Shown: positions 17,653 through 26,575, numbered from the stretch's first letter. The stretch is DNA of 64,000 nt from Pedobacter cryoconitis (GCF_001590605.1 NZ_CP014504.1:5886540-5950539), one strand, 5' to 3'. Numbers and translations: made by a program. The notes: generated from the letters alone by a model not told the origin.

Positions 17653-18096
17653 AATCAATGCATGAACCTGGTCTTATAGCCCAATAAAACAGCAGCAACA
17701 CCAGATAATCAAGAGCCTAATATGCAGCAGTATTTTGAAAAAAAGTAAGTATAGTAAATTAATAATTATATATTTGCAGCCTTGAAAAGATTTATGGTTA
17801 CCTGTAATAAAGAGAAGAAATTTTCTTGTTTATGGCACTGAATTCTTCTGAAGGAAAATGGTCAATTGGAACAAAATGCTCGTTTTTTTGGCTAAGGCTG
17901 ATTTATAACTTAAACCTTTTCTTGTTTATTCAGTACTTTGCTGAGGATATAGTCAGGGATTAATGTGATTTAAATTAACAAAAATAAATAAATTGTTTTC
18001 AGTGGTTAAATCTCTTTTTTTTAGAAGCTAATATAATCAACTGAAAAGCCTTAAGCAAATTGCGGAAAGGCTTTTAAAATTTTAAAGACAACCCAA
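17653..18096 (+). other. Gene-free region before adk
   Basis: No convincing coding frame is seen. An exact minus-7 box (TATATTTG, 17769-17776) points rightward but no gene follows for 320 bases, so a small RNA or a long adk leader is possible. A stem-loop sits just before adk. Confidence 0.3.
18044..18075 (+). other. Stem-loop in the adk leader
   Basis: AAAAGCCTT and AAGGCTTTT form a 9-bp stem around a 14-base loop, followed by AAAATTTT. It could end an upstream small transcript or attenuate adk. Confidence 0.4.
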
Positions 18097-18666
18097 ATGC
18101 TAAATTTTGTTCTCTTTGGCCCACCGGGTGCAGGTAAAGGCACCCAATCACAAAAATTGATTGATCGTTATCAATTGATACATATTTCTACTGGTGATCT
18201 TTTTAGAGCACACATTACTAATCAAAGCCCGCTTGGTAAACAAGTGAGTGCGCTTATAGCAGACGGACAGCTTGTCCCGGATGAGATTACGATTGCTATG
18301 CTGGAAGAAGAAGTAGATAAGAATCCTGAAGCTAAAGGATTTATCTTTGACGGTTTCCCGAGAACAGTAGCTCAGGCAGCAGCATTAGATGAGTTTTTGG
18401 AAAGTAAGGATAGTTCTATCGCAGTTGTAATTGCATTGGACGTTGACCAGGTTGAACTGACCAAACGGATTGCCGAACGTCAGAAGTTAACCAATAGGGT
18501 TGATGATCATGCAGACAAGTTACAAAAGCGTATTGATGAGTATTTCAGCAAAACAGTTCACGTTTTGCCATATTATGAAGCACAGGACAAATTAAGAAAA
18601 GTAAACGGCATAGGCCAGATCGATGAGATCTTTGCTGAGTTGTGCGAAGTGCTTGATAAATATTAA
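18097..18666 (+). CDS. adk: Adenylate kinase
   Basis: This 189-residue kinase interconverts ATP plus AMP and two ADP in the cytoplasm. It shows the P-loop GPPGAGKGTQ (8-17), the AMP-binding HISTGDLFR, FDGFPRTVAQA, and the ATP-lid start ERQKLTNRVDDHADKLQKRI. The LID is the short form without a zinc finger, as usual in Bacteroidota. It is followed by a terminator and then obgE, an arrangement common in this phylum. Confidence 0.97.
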   Translation: MLNFVLFGPPGAGKGTQSQKLIDRYQLIHISTGDLFRAHITNQSPLGKQVSALIADGQLVPDEITIAMLEEEVDKNPEAKGFIFDGFPRTVAQAAALDEFLESKDSSIAVVIALDVDQVELTKRIAERQKLTNRVDDHADKLQKRIDEYFSKTVHVLPYYEAQDKLRKVNGIGQIDEIFAELCEVLDKY

Positions 18667-18682
18667 TTAAAATAATATAATG

Positions 18683-18720
18683 AATAGCGGGACGGATGTA
18701 AGTTCTTCCCGCTATTTTTA
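18683..18720 (+). terminator. Terminator between adk and obgE
   Basis: AATAGCGGGA pairs with TCCCGCTATT and is followed by TTTTA. The stem lies 16 bases after the adk stop. Confidence 0.7.
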
Positions 18721-18743
18721 TTAGTAAGAAAAAATAAAAGGTT

Positions 18744-19766
18744 ATGTCACAGGGTTCGAATTTTGTAGATTATGTTAAGATATGCTGCCGTTCAGGAAAA
18801 GGAGGGTCAGGTTCTTCGCATTTACACCGTGATAAGATGACCTCAACAGGTGGTCCGGATGGTGGTGATGGTGGTAGAGGCGGACATATTATCCTGAGAG
18901 GGAACGCTCAGTTCTGGACCCTTTTACACTTAAAATACCGCAAGCATATTCTTGCTACCGATGGCGGACCTGGTTCAAGTTCTACTAGTACAGGTAAGTC
19001 TGGTAAAGACGAATACCTTGATGTTCCTCTGGGGACTATCGCTAAAGATGCTGAAACCGGAGAAGATCTTTTTGAAATTACTGAAGACGGACAAACTGAA
19101 ATCCTGACTGCAGGAGGTAGGGGAGGACTTGGAAACTGGCATTTTAAAACTTCTACTTTACAGACCCCGCGTTTCGCACAACCTGGAGAGTCAGGTACCG
19201 AACAATGGGTCGTGCTTGAATTGAAAGTTTTAGCTGACGTTGGTTTAGTTGGGTTCCCGAATGCTGGAAAATCTACTTTGCTTTCTGTCGTTTCAGCAGC
19301 AAAACCTGAAATCGCTGATTACCCATTTACAACACTTGTCCCTAACCTGGGGATTGTTTCTTACCGTGCGAATAAATCATTCGTCATGGCTGATATTCCT
19401 GGGATTATTGAAGGTGCATCTAAAGGAAAAGGTTTAGGGTACCGTTTCTTACGTCACATTGAACGTAATTCTGTACTCTTATTTATGGTTCCTGCAGATA
19501 CCAACAGAACGATCACAGAAGAGTACGAAATTCTTAAATCAGAATTGCTTGACTATAACCCGGAGTTAATGCAAAAACCTCATTTATTGGCAATCACTAA
19601 ATCTGATATGCTGGACGATGAGCTGGTAGCTGAAATTAAGAAAGATCTTCCTGCAAATATTCCTTCAGTATTTATTTCTTCAGTTGCACAAAAAGGGCTT
19701 GTGGAGTTAAAGGATATGATTTGGCAGGCGATTGATGCTGATCAGACCTCTCCTTTGCCAAAATAA
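18744..19766 (+). CDS. obgE: Obg-family GTPase (ribosome assembly, stringent response)
   Basis: This 340-residue GTPase has the glycine-rich Obg fold first (FVDYVKICCRSGKGGSGS, GGPDGGDGGRGGHI, GGRGGLGNWHF), then the G domain: G1 GFPNAGKSTLL, G2 DYPFTTLVPNLG, G3 ADIPGIIEGAS, G4 AITKSDML, G5 ISSVAQKG. It lacks the C-terminal OCT domain. Obg binds the 50S ribosome precursor and ppGpp. It is essential in most bacteria. Confidence 0.97.
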   Translation: MSQGSNFVDYVKICCRSGKGGSGSSHLHRDKMTSTGGPDGGDGGRGGHIILRGNAQFWTLLHLKYRKHILATDGGPGSSSTSTGKSGKDEYLDVPLGTIAKDAETGEDLFEITEDGQTEILTAGGRGGLGNWHFKTSTLQTPRFAQPGESGTEQWVVLELKVLADVGLVGFPNAGKSTLLSVVSAAKPEIADYPFTTLVPNLGIVSYRANKSFVMADIPGIIEGASKGKGLGYRFLRHIERNSVLLFMVPADTNRTITEEYEILKSELLDYNPELMQKPHLLAITKSDMLDDELVAEIKKDLPANIPSVFISSVAQKGLVELKDMIWQAIDADQTSPLPK

Positions 19767-19945
19767 ATTTTCTGATTTTTATTGAATTATTTGTTATTAT
19801 TCTTAATTATTTTTAAATTAGGGTTAACAATCAGTGCCTTACCATCTGCTCTTCTAATTCTTCCGCTTCTCATTCAGAATAGAATTTCTCCTGCAGATCA
19901 GAATAGGCACAGGTTTTGCACATCTTCAATTTAAATTTTTAATGT

Positions 19946-20080
19946 ATGGATAAGAGATCATTTTATTTCCTTTTTACAATATTAGCTGCTTCGATGCTCA
20001 TTTTAGGAACTTACAAAGTTACCAAGAAAAAAAATCATAACCCGAATACACATAACGAGTCTACTAAAGTCATTAAGTAG
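19946..20080 (+). CDS. Small single-helix membrane protein (44 aa)
   Basis: ATG at 19946 opens 44 codons: a short basic N-terminus (MDKRSFYFLF), one hydrophobic helix (about residues 6-22, LFTILAASMLILGTY), and a Lys/Asn-rich tail (KVTKKKNHNPNTHNES). A terminator-like hairpin overlaps its stop codon, which supports a real transcription unit. It resembles no family I know. The region 19767-19945 before it shows no gene. Confidence 0.5.
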   Translation: MDKRSFYFLFTILAASMLILGTYKVTKKKNHNPNTHNESTKVIK

Positions 20081-20110
20081 AGGTTGCCATTAAAAATGGC
20101 AGCCTCTACT
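20076..20110. terminator. Strong hairpin at the end of the small ORF
   Basis: The 16-base arms AGTAGAGGTTGCCATT and AATGGCAGCCTCTACT pair with one G-U and a 3-base loop. C rather than T follows, so its efficiency as an intrinsic terminator is unclear. Confidence 0.5.
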
Positions 20111-20238
20111 TCCCCCGTAATACAACATCAGTTGAAAGACAACGGCTCATTGCTGAGCAATATAATTTGTCTTCCTTAATATTTCCTGCTTTTCCCTGAT
20201 CTTGAAGAGCTATTAGCTATTCATTTAATTTTATTGAT

Positions 20239-20246
20239 TAGCTTTG
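20239..20246 (+). promoter_or_regulatory. Minus-7 box 7 bases before the SulP start
   Basis: TAGCTTTG matches TAnnTTTG. The box ends 7 bases ahead of ATG 20254, so the mRNA is probably leaderless or nearly so. No clear minus-33 TTTG was seen. Confidence 0.4.
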
Positions 20247-20253
20247 ACTTATA

Positions 20254-21801
20254 ATGATGTCAAAACTAAATCTTTTCGACTTTTCACAAAAGATTGATTA
20301 TAAAGTAGAAATTCTTGCCGGTTTAACGGTCGCTATGACCATGATACCTGAATCTTTATCCTTTGCTATTCTTGGTGGATTTCCACCTTTAGCAGGCTTA
20401 TATGCTGCCTTTATTATGGGGCTGTTTACTGCTGTTTTTGGTGGAAGGCCAGGTATGGTTTCGGGAGGCGCAGGTGCCACAGTAATTGTATTGATTGCAC
20501 TGATGAAATCTCACGGTATAGAATATGTCTTTGCTGCGGTTGCGTTAGCTGGAATATTTCAAATTCTGGTAGGCATATTTAAGCTGGGTAAATTTATCAG
20601 GCTTGTTCCTCAGCCCGTAATGTTCGGATTTGTAAATGGCCTTGCTATTATTATCTTTATGTCACAGCTAGAACAGTTTAAAACTGTAGTTAATGGACAT
20701 TCGGCATGGCTATCAGGTAATCCACTTTGGATTATGCTCGGGCTGGTTGCGCTGACTATAGCAATTGTAGTTTTTCTGCCCAAAATAACCAAAGCAGTCC
20801 CTTCTTCACTTGTCGCCATTATTGTTGTATTTGCTATCGTATTGACATTAGGTATTGATACTAAGGTTGTAAAAAATATTGCTGCAGTAAGCGGTGGTTT
20901 TCCTCCCTTTCACATCCCGGCAATCCCTTTTAACCTGAACACGCTCAGTATAATCTTTCCATTTGCACTAATTATGGCAGGTGTAGGATTGACTGAAGGA
21001 TTACTTACACTGAACCTGGTAGATGAAATTACTGGAACAAAAGGAAACAGCAGTAAGGAGTGTATTGCGCAAGGCGGTGCGAATATGTTAAATGGTTTCT
21101 TTTTCGGAATGGGAGGTTGCCCGATGATTGCCCAAACCCTGGTCAATCTTTCTGCGGGATCAAGAGCCCGGTTATCGGGTATTGTAGCTGCTTTTACAAT
21201 TCTTATGATCATTATCTGGGGTGCACCAATTATTGAAAGAGTGCCCATGGCAGCATTGGTGGGCGTGATGGTGATGGTTGCAATAGGCACCTTTGAGTGG
21301 ATGAGTTTCAGGATTATAAACAAAATGCCTAAACAGGATATTTTTGTGGGGATAATGGTTGCTGGAATTACAGTTTGGCTGCACAATCTGGCGTTAGCCG
21401 TACTGATCGGGGTAATTCTTTCAGCGCTCTTTTTTGCCTGGGATAATTCTAAACGTATACGTGTCAAAAAATATACAGATCAAGCAGGAGTAATGCATTA
21501 CGAGCTACTTGGTCCCTTATTTTTTGGATCTGTTACTACATTCACTGAACAATTTGATATTTCTTCAGATCCGGAACAGGTAGTAATAGACTTTAAAGAA
21601 AGCAGAATAGCAGATATGTCTGCCATAGACGCTATTCACAAATTGACAAAAAGATATTTTGAGGCTAACAAGACTTTGCAGTTGCGACATCTGAGTGCTG
21701 ATTGCAGGAGTTTATTACAAGATGCAGCTACCGTAATTGAAGTTAATATTCTGGAGGATCCGAATTACTTCATTGCAACAGATAGAAGATATAAAAATTA
21801 A
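20254..21801 (+). CDS. SulP-family inorganic anion transporter with STAS domain
   Basis: This 515-residue permease (ATG 20254 or 20257) has an N-terminal SLC26/SulP transport domain with about 12-14 membrane segments, including AGLTVAMTMIPESLSFAILGGFPPLAGLYAAF and QGGANMLNGFFFGMGGCPMIAQTLVNL. A C-terminal STAS domain (about 415-510) has VVIDFKESRIADMSAIDAIHKL. It probably imports sulfate, bicarbonate or another small anion. The bestrophin channel gene begins 11 bases after its stop, suggesting a two-gene anion-transport unit. Confidence 0.93.
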   Translation: MMSKLNLFDFSQKIDYKVEILAGLTVAMTMIPESLSFAILGGFPPLAGLYAAFIMGLFTAVFGGRPGMVSGGAGATVIVLIALMKSHGIEYVFAAVALAGIFQILVGIFKLGKFIRLVPQPVMFGFVNGLAIIIFMSQLEQFKTVVNGHSAWLSGNPLWIMLGLVALTIAIVVFLPKITKAVPSSLVAIIVVFAIVLTLGIDTKVVKNIAAVSGGFPPFHIPAIPFNLNTLSIIFPFALIMAGVGLTEGLLTLNLVDEITGTKGNSSKECIAQGGANMLNGFFFGMGGCPMIAQTLVNLSAGSRARLSGIVAAFTILMIIIWGAPIIERVPMAALVGVMVMVAIGTFEWMSFRIINKMPKQDIFVGIMVAGITVWLHNLALAVLIGVILSALFFAWDNSKRIRVKKYTDQAGVMHYELLGPLFFGSVTTFTEQFDISSDPEQVVIDFKESRIADMSAIDAIHKLTKRYFEANKTLQLRHLSADCRSLLQDAATVIEVNILEDPNYFIATDRRYKN

Positions 21802-21812
21802 AATCAGAACTT

Positions 21813-22727
21813 ATGATCATCAGGAAAAAAGAAAACTGGCTAAGGATGCTTTTCATCTGGAAAGGATCTGTATTACCTCAGATTCTCTTTCGATTATTGC
21901 TTTTGTTATTCATCTCCATTGTCATAGTCTATTTCCGCGGCTCATTCTTTAATTATAAAATACAGTTGAACCCGGGGCCATTTACACTTTTTGGAATTGC
22001 CCTTGCCATCTTCTTTGGCTTTAGAAATAATGTTAGTTATGAACGATTTTGGGAGGGTAGAAAGCTTTGGGGCTCTTTATTGAATACAACACGTTCCTTA
22101 ACCAGACAAGCGCAGACTCTTGTTCAAACAGAAGATAAGGAAGAAATTAACAAATTTGTAGATTTGCTGATCTCATTTACTTATGCGCTGAAGCATCAAT
22201 TACGCCATACAGATGCGACAAATGATATTGCTGAAATCTCTGGCGAAAACTTAGCAAATAAATTGAAACCTGCTACTTACAAACCTGCTATGCTGATCAA
22301 AGAAATGGGGTTATGGGTGAAAAAGCATAGATTAAAAGGAGACTTTGATTCCATTCTTACTGTCAGTTTTGACCAGAATTTAAGTGAGTTATCAAATATT
22401 GTAGGCGGGTGCGAGCGAATTGCCAGTACCCCAATCCCATATACCTACAAAGTATTGCTTCACCGTACTGTTTACATCTACTGCTTCTTATTGCCATTTG
22501 GTTTTGTAGATAGCTTAGGCTGGATGATGCCAGTTATAGTTTCTTTTATAGCCTATACTTTTGTTGCTTTAGAGGCTGTTGCAGATGAGCTGGAAGATCC
22601 TTTTGGATTAGAGCCGAATGATCTTGCGCTGAATTCACTTTGCAGGACTATAGAAAATACTTTACTGGAACTTTCTGACCGTGACCTTAAAACACCAACC
22701 CCTGAAAAGGATTATATATTGAATTAA
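21813..22727 (+). CDS. Bestrophin-family anion channel
   Basis: This 304-residue membrane protein shows bacterial bestrophin (UPF0187) marks: FTLFGIALAIFFGFRNNVSYERFWEGRKLWGSLLNTTRSL near the N-terminus, CERIASTPIPYTYKVLLHRTVYIYCFLLPFGFVDSLGWMMP in the pore region, and ADELEDPFGLEPNDLAL at the C-terminus. Bestrophins form pentameric ion channels in the inner membrane. The gene is coupled to the SulP transporter upstream. It is the last chromosomal gene before the integrated element. Confidence 0.93.
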   Translation: MIIRKKENWLRMLFIWKGSVLPQILFRLLLLLFISIVIVYFRGSFFNYKIQLNPGPFTLFGIALAIFFGFRNNVSYERFWEGRKLWGSLLNTTRSLTRQAQTLVQTEDKEEINKFVDLLISFTYALKHQLRHTDATNDIAEISGENLANKLKPATYKPAMLIKEMGLWVKKHRLKGDFDSILTVSFDQNLSELSNIVGGCERIASTPIPYTYKVLLHRTVYIYCFLLPFGFVDSLGWMMPVIVSFIAYTFVALEAVADELEDPFGLEPNDLALNSLCRTIENTLLELSDRDLKTPTPEKDYILN

Positions 22728-23118
22728 TGTCATTACACGCTATTTCTGTGTAATAATCACAATAATTGATTTTGGGCAGCGTTTAATTTTACGATTATCC
22801 TATGATAATTGCGATTGATTACAGACTATTGTTAAAAATTGTTAATTATCAGATGGAAACTGATTGTTTTTGCGACATTTGAGTAGTAAACAGGTCATTT
22901 TAGACCTCGTAATCATACAAATTCGTTCATAATTGGGTCAGTGGGTGGCTATTTCCCCTTTAATTACAGAAGAAATAAGTGTTTTCTTAAACTGGCTCAA
23001 TTTTTATATAGATAATATTGTGTATCTGTCTCAGATACAGAAAAGAAAAACCCGTTCATACAGGTTTATATTTGGTTAGAAAAGGGATGTGTCTGGATGG
23101 AACATCCCTTTCTTGTTT
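22728..23118 (+). ncRNA. Structured gene-free region, possible small RNA used as integration target
   Basis: No coding frame is convincing in 390 bases. Several hairpins occur: ATTACAC/GTGTAAT (22732-22754), TGTATCTG/CAGATACA with a 3-base loop (23021-23039), and a 10-bp terminator stem within 23048-23118. The terminator lies inside the 71-bp repeat. Integrases often target the 3' end of an RNA gene, so a small RNA ending at this terminator is plausible but unproven. Confidence 0.25.
23048..23118 (+). repeat. Left direct repeat (attL) of the integrated element, 71 bp
   Basis: These 71 bases are identical to 40168-40238. The repeat begins AAACCCGTTCATACAGG and contains a perfect hairpin (AAAGGGATGT with ACATCCCTTT) followed by CTTGTTT. 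The flanking bases differ on both sides, so these are the exact limits. Confidence 0.85.
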
Positions 23119-23277
23119 CTTAGGTTATTATATTCCTGTTTATTAGTGCGTTAGGTTTGATTCGAAGATAAAGTGTTAATGAATCTGTTAATTGGTTTTT
23201 ATTCTATTCTGTACTAATATAGAAGTTTTGGAAGGATTTTTAAAGATTATATCCCTGCTTTTATCCCTGTTGTAGCT

Positions 23278-23739
23278 CTAAAGTATCCCATTCTCCTGGA
23301 AGCTATAGTATCCATCTTTGCTAATGATCAAGTGATCTAAAATCTCTATATCAAGTATTTTAGCACCCTCTTTCAATTTCTTTGTGACTTCAATATCTTC
23401 GGCTCCCGGTTCCAATTCTCCACTTGGATGATTATGTGAAAGTATAATTCCACTAGCACCCGCTTTTAATGCAATTGCAAATACCACCTTTGGATCGACT
23501 AATGTTCCATGTATTCCACCTTGTGAGATGTCAACCAGACCTAACACTCGGTTCTTTCTGTTTACGAGGATGATTTTGAAATCTTCTAAGTACTCGATTC
23601 TGTCTTTACTCCATTGCTGTATTAACACTCCGTAAGCATCCTCACAACCTCTAATTCGAGGTCTATCTGCAATCTTGTACTTAGGCTTGAACGCTAGTTG
23701 AACCTCTGCCACTTTGAATAATTTTGATTGTAATACCAT
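23278..23739 (-). CDS. RadC-like JAB-domain protein
   Basis: This 153-residue protein is a single JAMM/JAB domain: LVDISQGGIHGTLVDPKVVFAIALKAGA, then the metal motif LSHNHPSGELEPGAEDIEVTKKL with both histidines and the aspartate, and ILDHLIISKDGYYSF. RadC-like proteins of this short form are very common in Bacteroidota mobile elements and may process DNA or proteins; the activity is not settled. It is the first gene inside the left repeat. A short inverted repeat (ACCATA/TATGGT) lies before its start. Confidence 0.9.
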   Translation of the reverse strand: MVLQSKLFKVAEVQLAFKPKYKIADRPRIRGCEDAYGVLIQQWSKDRIEYLEDFKIILVNRKNRVLGLVDISQGGIHGTLVDPKVVFAIALKAGASGIILSHNHPSGELEPGAEDIEVTKKLKEGAKILDIEILDHLIISKDGYYSFQENGIL

Positions 23740-23921
23740 ATGATTTTAATTAATTATGGTACTCAACCAAGCTTTCAGCTCAACTAAGTCAAGAAGCAAC
23801 GGAATAAATGGGTGGTGTGGTTGGCATGTGAGCGTTTATGCCGGAATTTCTTGAAACATGTTGAATTGAGAAGCTTAACTTTGTGTAATATAAATTAAAA
23901 TATGATAAAAACCTATAGGAT

Positions 23922-25088
23922 TTAAAACATGTCTTCATCTAGCTTTCCAAGACCACTCTGTGATAATAAATCTCTATATAATTGACCTTGCCCTGAAGAT
24001 CCCGGAATATATACTTCTTTTGTGAAATTAGCTTCAGGGATTTGTATACTCGCGAAAATTCGAATAAAATCATCCTTTGATATGATTTCCCCTATCCGAT
24101 TAAAGCTCAGATATGCATCTTTAAAGAATCTCATCAATGCAGAAAATCCGGTAGATTTATTAAGAATGTTGTTATCCGCTCCTGAGTTCCATGCGTCTGG
24201 CCATTTCATACTAACCGCATAAAAATAATTAAAAATTATTTGAGCAATTTGAATATCATTATCGTCCAATATAAATATATTACGCAAAAATAATCTATGC
24301 AACTCCTTCCCAGAAATTAAAGGGAGTTTTGAATCTTTATCTTTATGGACCTTGTAAAAATTTCTGTCTGACTGGGGATCGCTTGTGATATATTTTAAGA
24401 GAGATTTAACAAAAGTATCCTGTGTAATTGTTTCTGTTTCTTTATTTACAGCAGTTCCCAAAATCTTAATTTTTTTATAGAAAGGACTTCCTTCTTTTTT
24501 ATTTAGAGCACGAGCAATATTATGTGCCGTTTTTTGTGGGCTCCTTGTTTTTGCAAACGCAAATAAATCCGCTACCAATGAATTGCTGACATTTTTCTGT
24601 TCCTTATTTATTGTTGCGAATACAATTGCTTGATCCTCAAGCTCCATATCTATGTAAATAGTTACAATTAACTGAAATTGACTTTGGTCTCTTTCAAAAT
24701 GTCTAAGACCAGCAATTCTGTGCTGGCCATCTAAAACCTTTGCAACGTCATCTTTATAAAGAATTTTCATGGTATGTGTCTCAGGATTATAAGTTGCATA
24801 ATCCGAAGAGATTGATAAAATGATGCTATTGGGGAAAGTGGCATCTATTAAATTAACATACTTCCCAATTTCATTCTCCCTATTGGGATTTAATTCTCTT
24901 TGAATACCAATATAATCTTCGACTTCACGATTTTCAATTCCAATTTCCATACGACGAACATCAGCAAAACAAATTGTTTCTAGATCACCACAGTTTATAA
25001 TTGCTATGTACATTGAGCCAATTGGCTGAATCGCTTCTAAACATTGAATTTCAATATATTGTTCATTTTGAACCTCTATCTCACGCAT
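23922..25088 (-). CDS. DGQHR-domain protein (DndB-like superfamily)
   Basis: This 388-residue protein carries the defining motif VLDGQHRIAGLRHF at about residue 108, followed by VTIYIDMELEDQAIVFATINKEQKNVSNSLVADLF. Both are signatures of DGQHR proteins, which include DndB, a regulator in DNA phosphorothioation systems. No dnd or dpt genes are present, so its partner is probably the adjacent Dam methylase. The gene is the last of a tight leftward operon (5 bases after the membrane-protein gene). The C-terminal third is helical and unassigned. Confidence 0.85.
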   Translation of the reverse strand: MREIEVQNEQYIEIQCLEAIQPIGSMYIAIINCGDLETICFADVRRMEIGIENREVEDYIGIQRELNPNRENEIGKYVNLIDATFPNSIILSISSDYATYNPETHTMKILYKDDVAKVLDGQHRIAGLRHFERDQSQFQLIVTIYIDMELEDQAIVFATINKEQKNVSNSLVADLFAFAKTRSPQKTAHNIARALNKKEGSPFYKKIKILGTAVNKETETITQDTFVKSLLKYITSDPQSDRNFYKVHKDKDSKLPLISGKELHRLFLRNIFILDDNDIQIAQIIFNYFYAVSMKWPDAWNSGADNNILNKSTGFSALMRFFKDAYLSFNRIGEIISKDDFIRIFASIQIPEANFTKEVYIPGSSGQGQLYRDLLSQSGLGKLDEDMF

Positions 25089-25093
25089 TTTAC

Positions 25094-25567
25094 TTAAACT
25101 AGATTATCTTCAATTATTTGTTGTTCTTCTCTTCTTTCTTCAGCAACATCTGTAGTAGGTCTTCTTACCAAAACCTGCGATATAACAAAAGAGATTAAGG
25201 AAAATATAAGTACAATAATAGAAACGTACTTGGCAAATGTAATGTTTGTTTCATTGTCAGCCTTCATCATTGCGTAGAGCATTGAAATAATTATCATAGC
25301 ACAAACTATGATCTTATTTAGGATATCCTTCCAATCGCTTTCCTTTACTCTAGTCTGATTATAAACTAGATATGAGGCACTTAAAAATGATATCCCATAA
25401 AGTAGTACATCTCCAGACAGCAAGGTCTCACCAAGGGTTGCGATTTGACCTTTCCGCCAAAAGTTTAAAGATAACCAAATGGTCGGCTGAACGGTAAACA
25501 CTAAAATTAAGAGAGTATCAATTAATGCTGGCAGTATAGCTTTTTTTAAGTTATTTTCCATTGACAA
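25094..25567 (-). CDS. Four-helix membrane protein between Dam and DGQHR genes
   Basis: This 157-residue protein has four hydrophobic segments: ALIDTLLILVFTVQPTIWLSL, LLYGISFLSASYLVY, IIVCAMIIISMLYAMM and YVSIIVLIFSLISFVIS. A charged C-terminal tail (EERREEQQIIED) follows. I do not recognise a family. It overlaps the Dam gene by 17 bases and stops 5 bases before the DGQHR gene, so the three are translated together. A membrane component in a modification operon suggests a sensor or effector, but that is inference. Confidence 0.7.
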   Translation of the reverse strand: MSMENNLKKAILPALIDTLLILVFTVQPTIWLSLNFWRKGQIATLGETLLSGDVLLYGISFLSASYLVYNQTRVKESDWKDILNKIIVCAMIIISMLYAMMKADNETNITFAKYVSIIVLIFSLISFVISQVLVRRPTTDVAEERREEQQIIEDNLV

Positions 25568-26378
25568 TATTTGTAAAGATTAATTCATTGTAGGCAGTTC
25601 TTTTTGCCCCTTTTCCGCCAATTGAACTAGGTCTGTTCACTTTTGAGTAAATTCCAATATCTTTATATAGCTCTTCTATACTGATATGTGCAGCATTTGT
25701 CATAATAAAATAAGCCCCTAATTTATTTAATTTCACCAAAAATTCGTTGAGTCTAACTTGATCTTCCCAAGCGAATATCTTTTGGTTATATTTAACAAAG
25801 CCATTATTCTCATGAGCCACCGTATAAGGTGGATCTAAAAATATTAGATCTCCTTTTTTTATTGTTTCAATTGTATCGAAAAAATCCATACAACTTATTG
25901 AAGTATCAGAAAGCATATTGCTTCCGTCAACCAAATTTTCTAAATCAAATAATTTCGCAAGGTTCCTATTACCAAACGGGACGTTATATTCTCCATTTTT
26001 ATTAACTCTATAAATACCATTGAAAGAAGTCCTATTCAAATATAAAAACTTAGCTGCGTTATCAACGGAATCAGTAAATACTTGGGATCTCATATTATAA
26101 TAAAATTCCTGTTCATTTTTGAAACTTGATAACCTTTTAATTATATCATTAGGTTTTGATTTAATTAACTGATAAGTTTCAACAAGCTCTCCATTTAAAT
26201 CAGACAGATAAGATGAATTTTGGATAAATCCTTGTGATTTTAGATAAAAAAAGACAGATCCACCACCAAGAAAAGGCTCATAATAATTATTAAACTTATC
26301 AGGCAGATATTTGTGTAATTCTTTAATAAGCCAGTTTTTTCCACCAGCCCATCTTAAAAATGGTTTAACTATAATCAT
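25551..26378 (-). CDS. Dam-family DNA adenine N6-methyltransferase (GATC type)
   Basis: From ATG 26378 (an in-frame ATG at 26396 is the alternative) the protein has 275 residues. It starts MIIVKPFLRWAGGKNWLIKE, the AdoMet-binding FxGxG-like start of Dam/DpnM enzymes. It continues with YYEPFLGGGSVFFYL, LSDLNGELVETYQLIK, FLYLNRTSFNGIYRVN and the catalytic motif LIFLDPPYT (DPPY). Such enzymes methylate adenine, usually in GATC. No restriction endonuclease is seen beside it. It is the first gene of an operon with the membrane and DGQHR proteins. Confidence 0.9.
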   Translation of the reverse strand: MIIVKPFLRWAGGKNWLIKELHKYLPDKFNNYYEPFLGGGSVFFYLKSQGFIQNSSYLSDLNGELVETYQLIKSKPNDIIKRLSSFKNEQEFYYNMRSQVFTDSVDNAAKFLYLNRTSFNGIYRVNKNGEYNVPFGNRNLAKLFDLENLVDGSNMLSDTSISCMDFFDTIETIKKGDLIFLDPPYTVAHENNGFVKYNQKIFAWEDQVRLNEFLVKLNKLGAYFIMTNAAHISIEELYKDIGIYSKVNRPSSIGGKGAKRTAYNELIFTNIVNGK

Positions 26379-26416
26379 GAGAGCTATTAAAGCCAATTAA
26401 CAAAGTGTTATATGTT

Positions 26417-26447
26417 CAAATATAGCTCAATCTACTAAATATGCAAA
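26417..26447 (-). promoter_or_regulatory. Bacteroidota promoter of the Dam/DGQHR operon
   Basis: The minus strand reads TTTG, 19 bases, then TATATTTG: an exact match to the Bacteroidota minus-33/minus-7 consensus. The predicted transcript start is near 26410, giving a short leader for either Dam start. Confidence 0.7.
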
Positions 26448-26575
26448 TTTAACACAAGTAAAATTATCAAATAATAAATTTAATTATTTTACTTTTAATT
26501 GAAGTTGTCGCTTTAACATTTCACATATTCTGATCAACAAAACTCATTGTAATTGTTTTTTGTTAAACTTAACTA

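Noticed and set aside
22728..23118. tRNA or tmRNA as integration target
   Set aside because: No cloverleaf, T-loop or CCA-type 3' end can be drawn in or near the 71-bp repeat.
23922..26378. Dnd phosphorothioation system
   Set aside because: Only a DGQHR protein is present; DndA, C, D and E homologues are absent.
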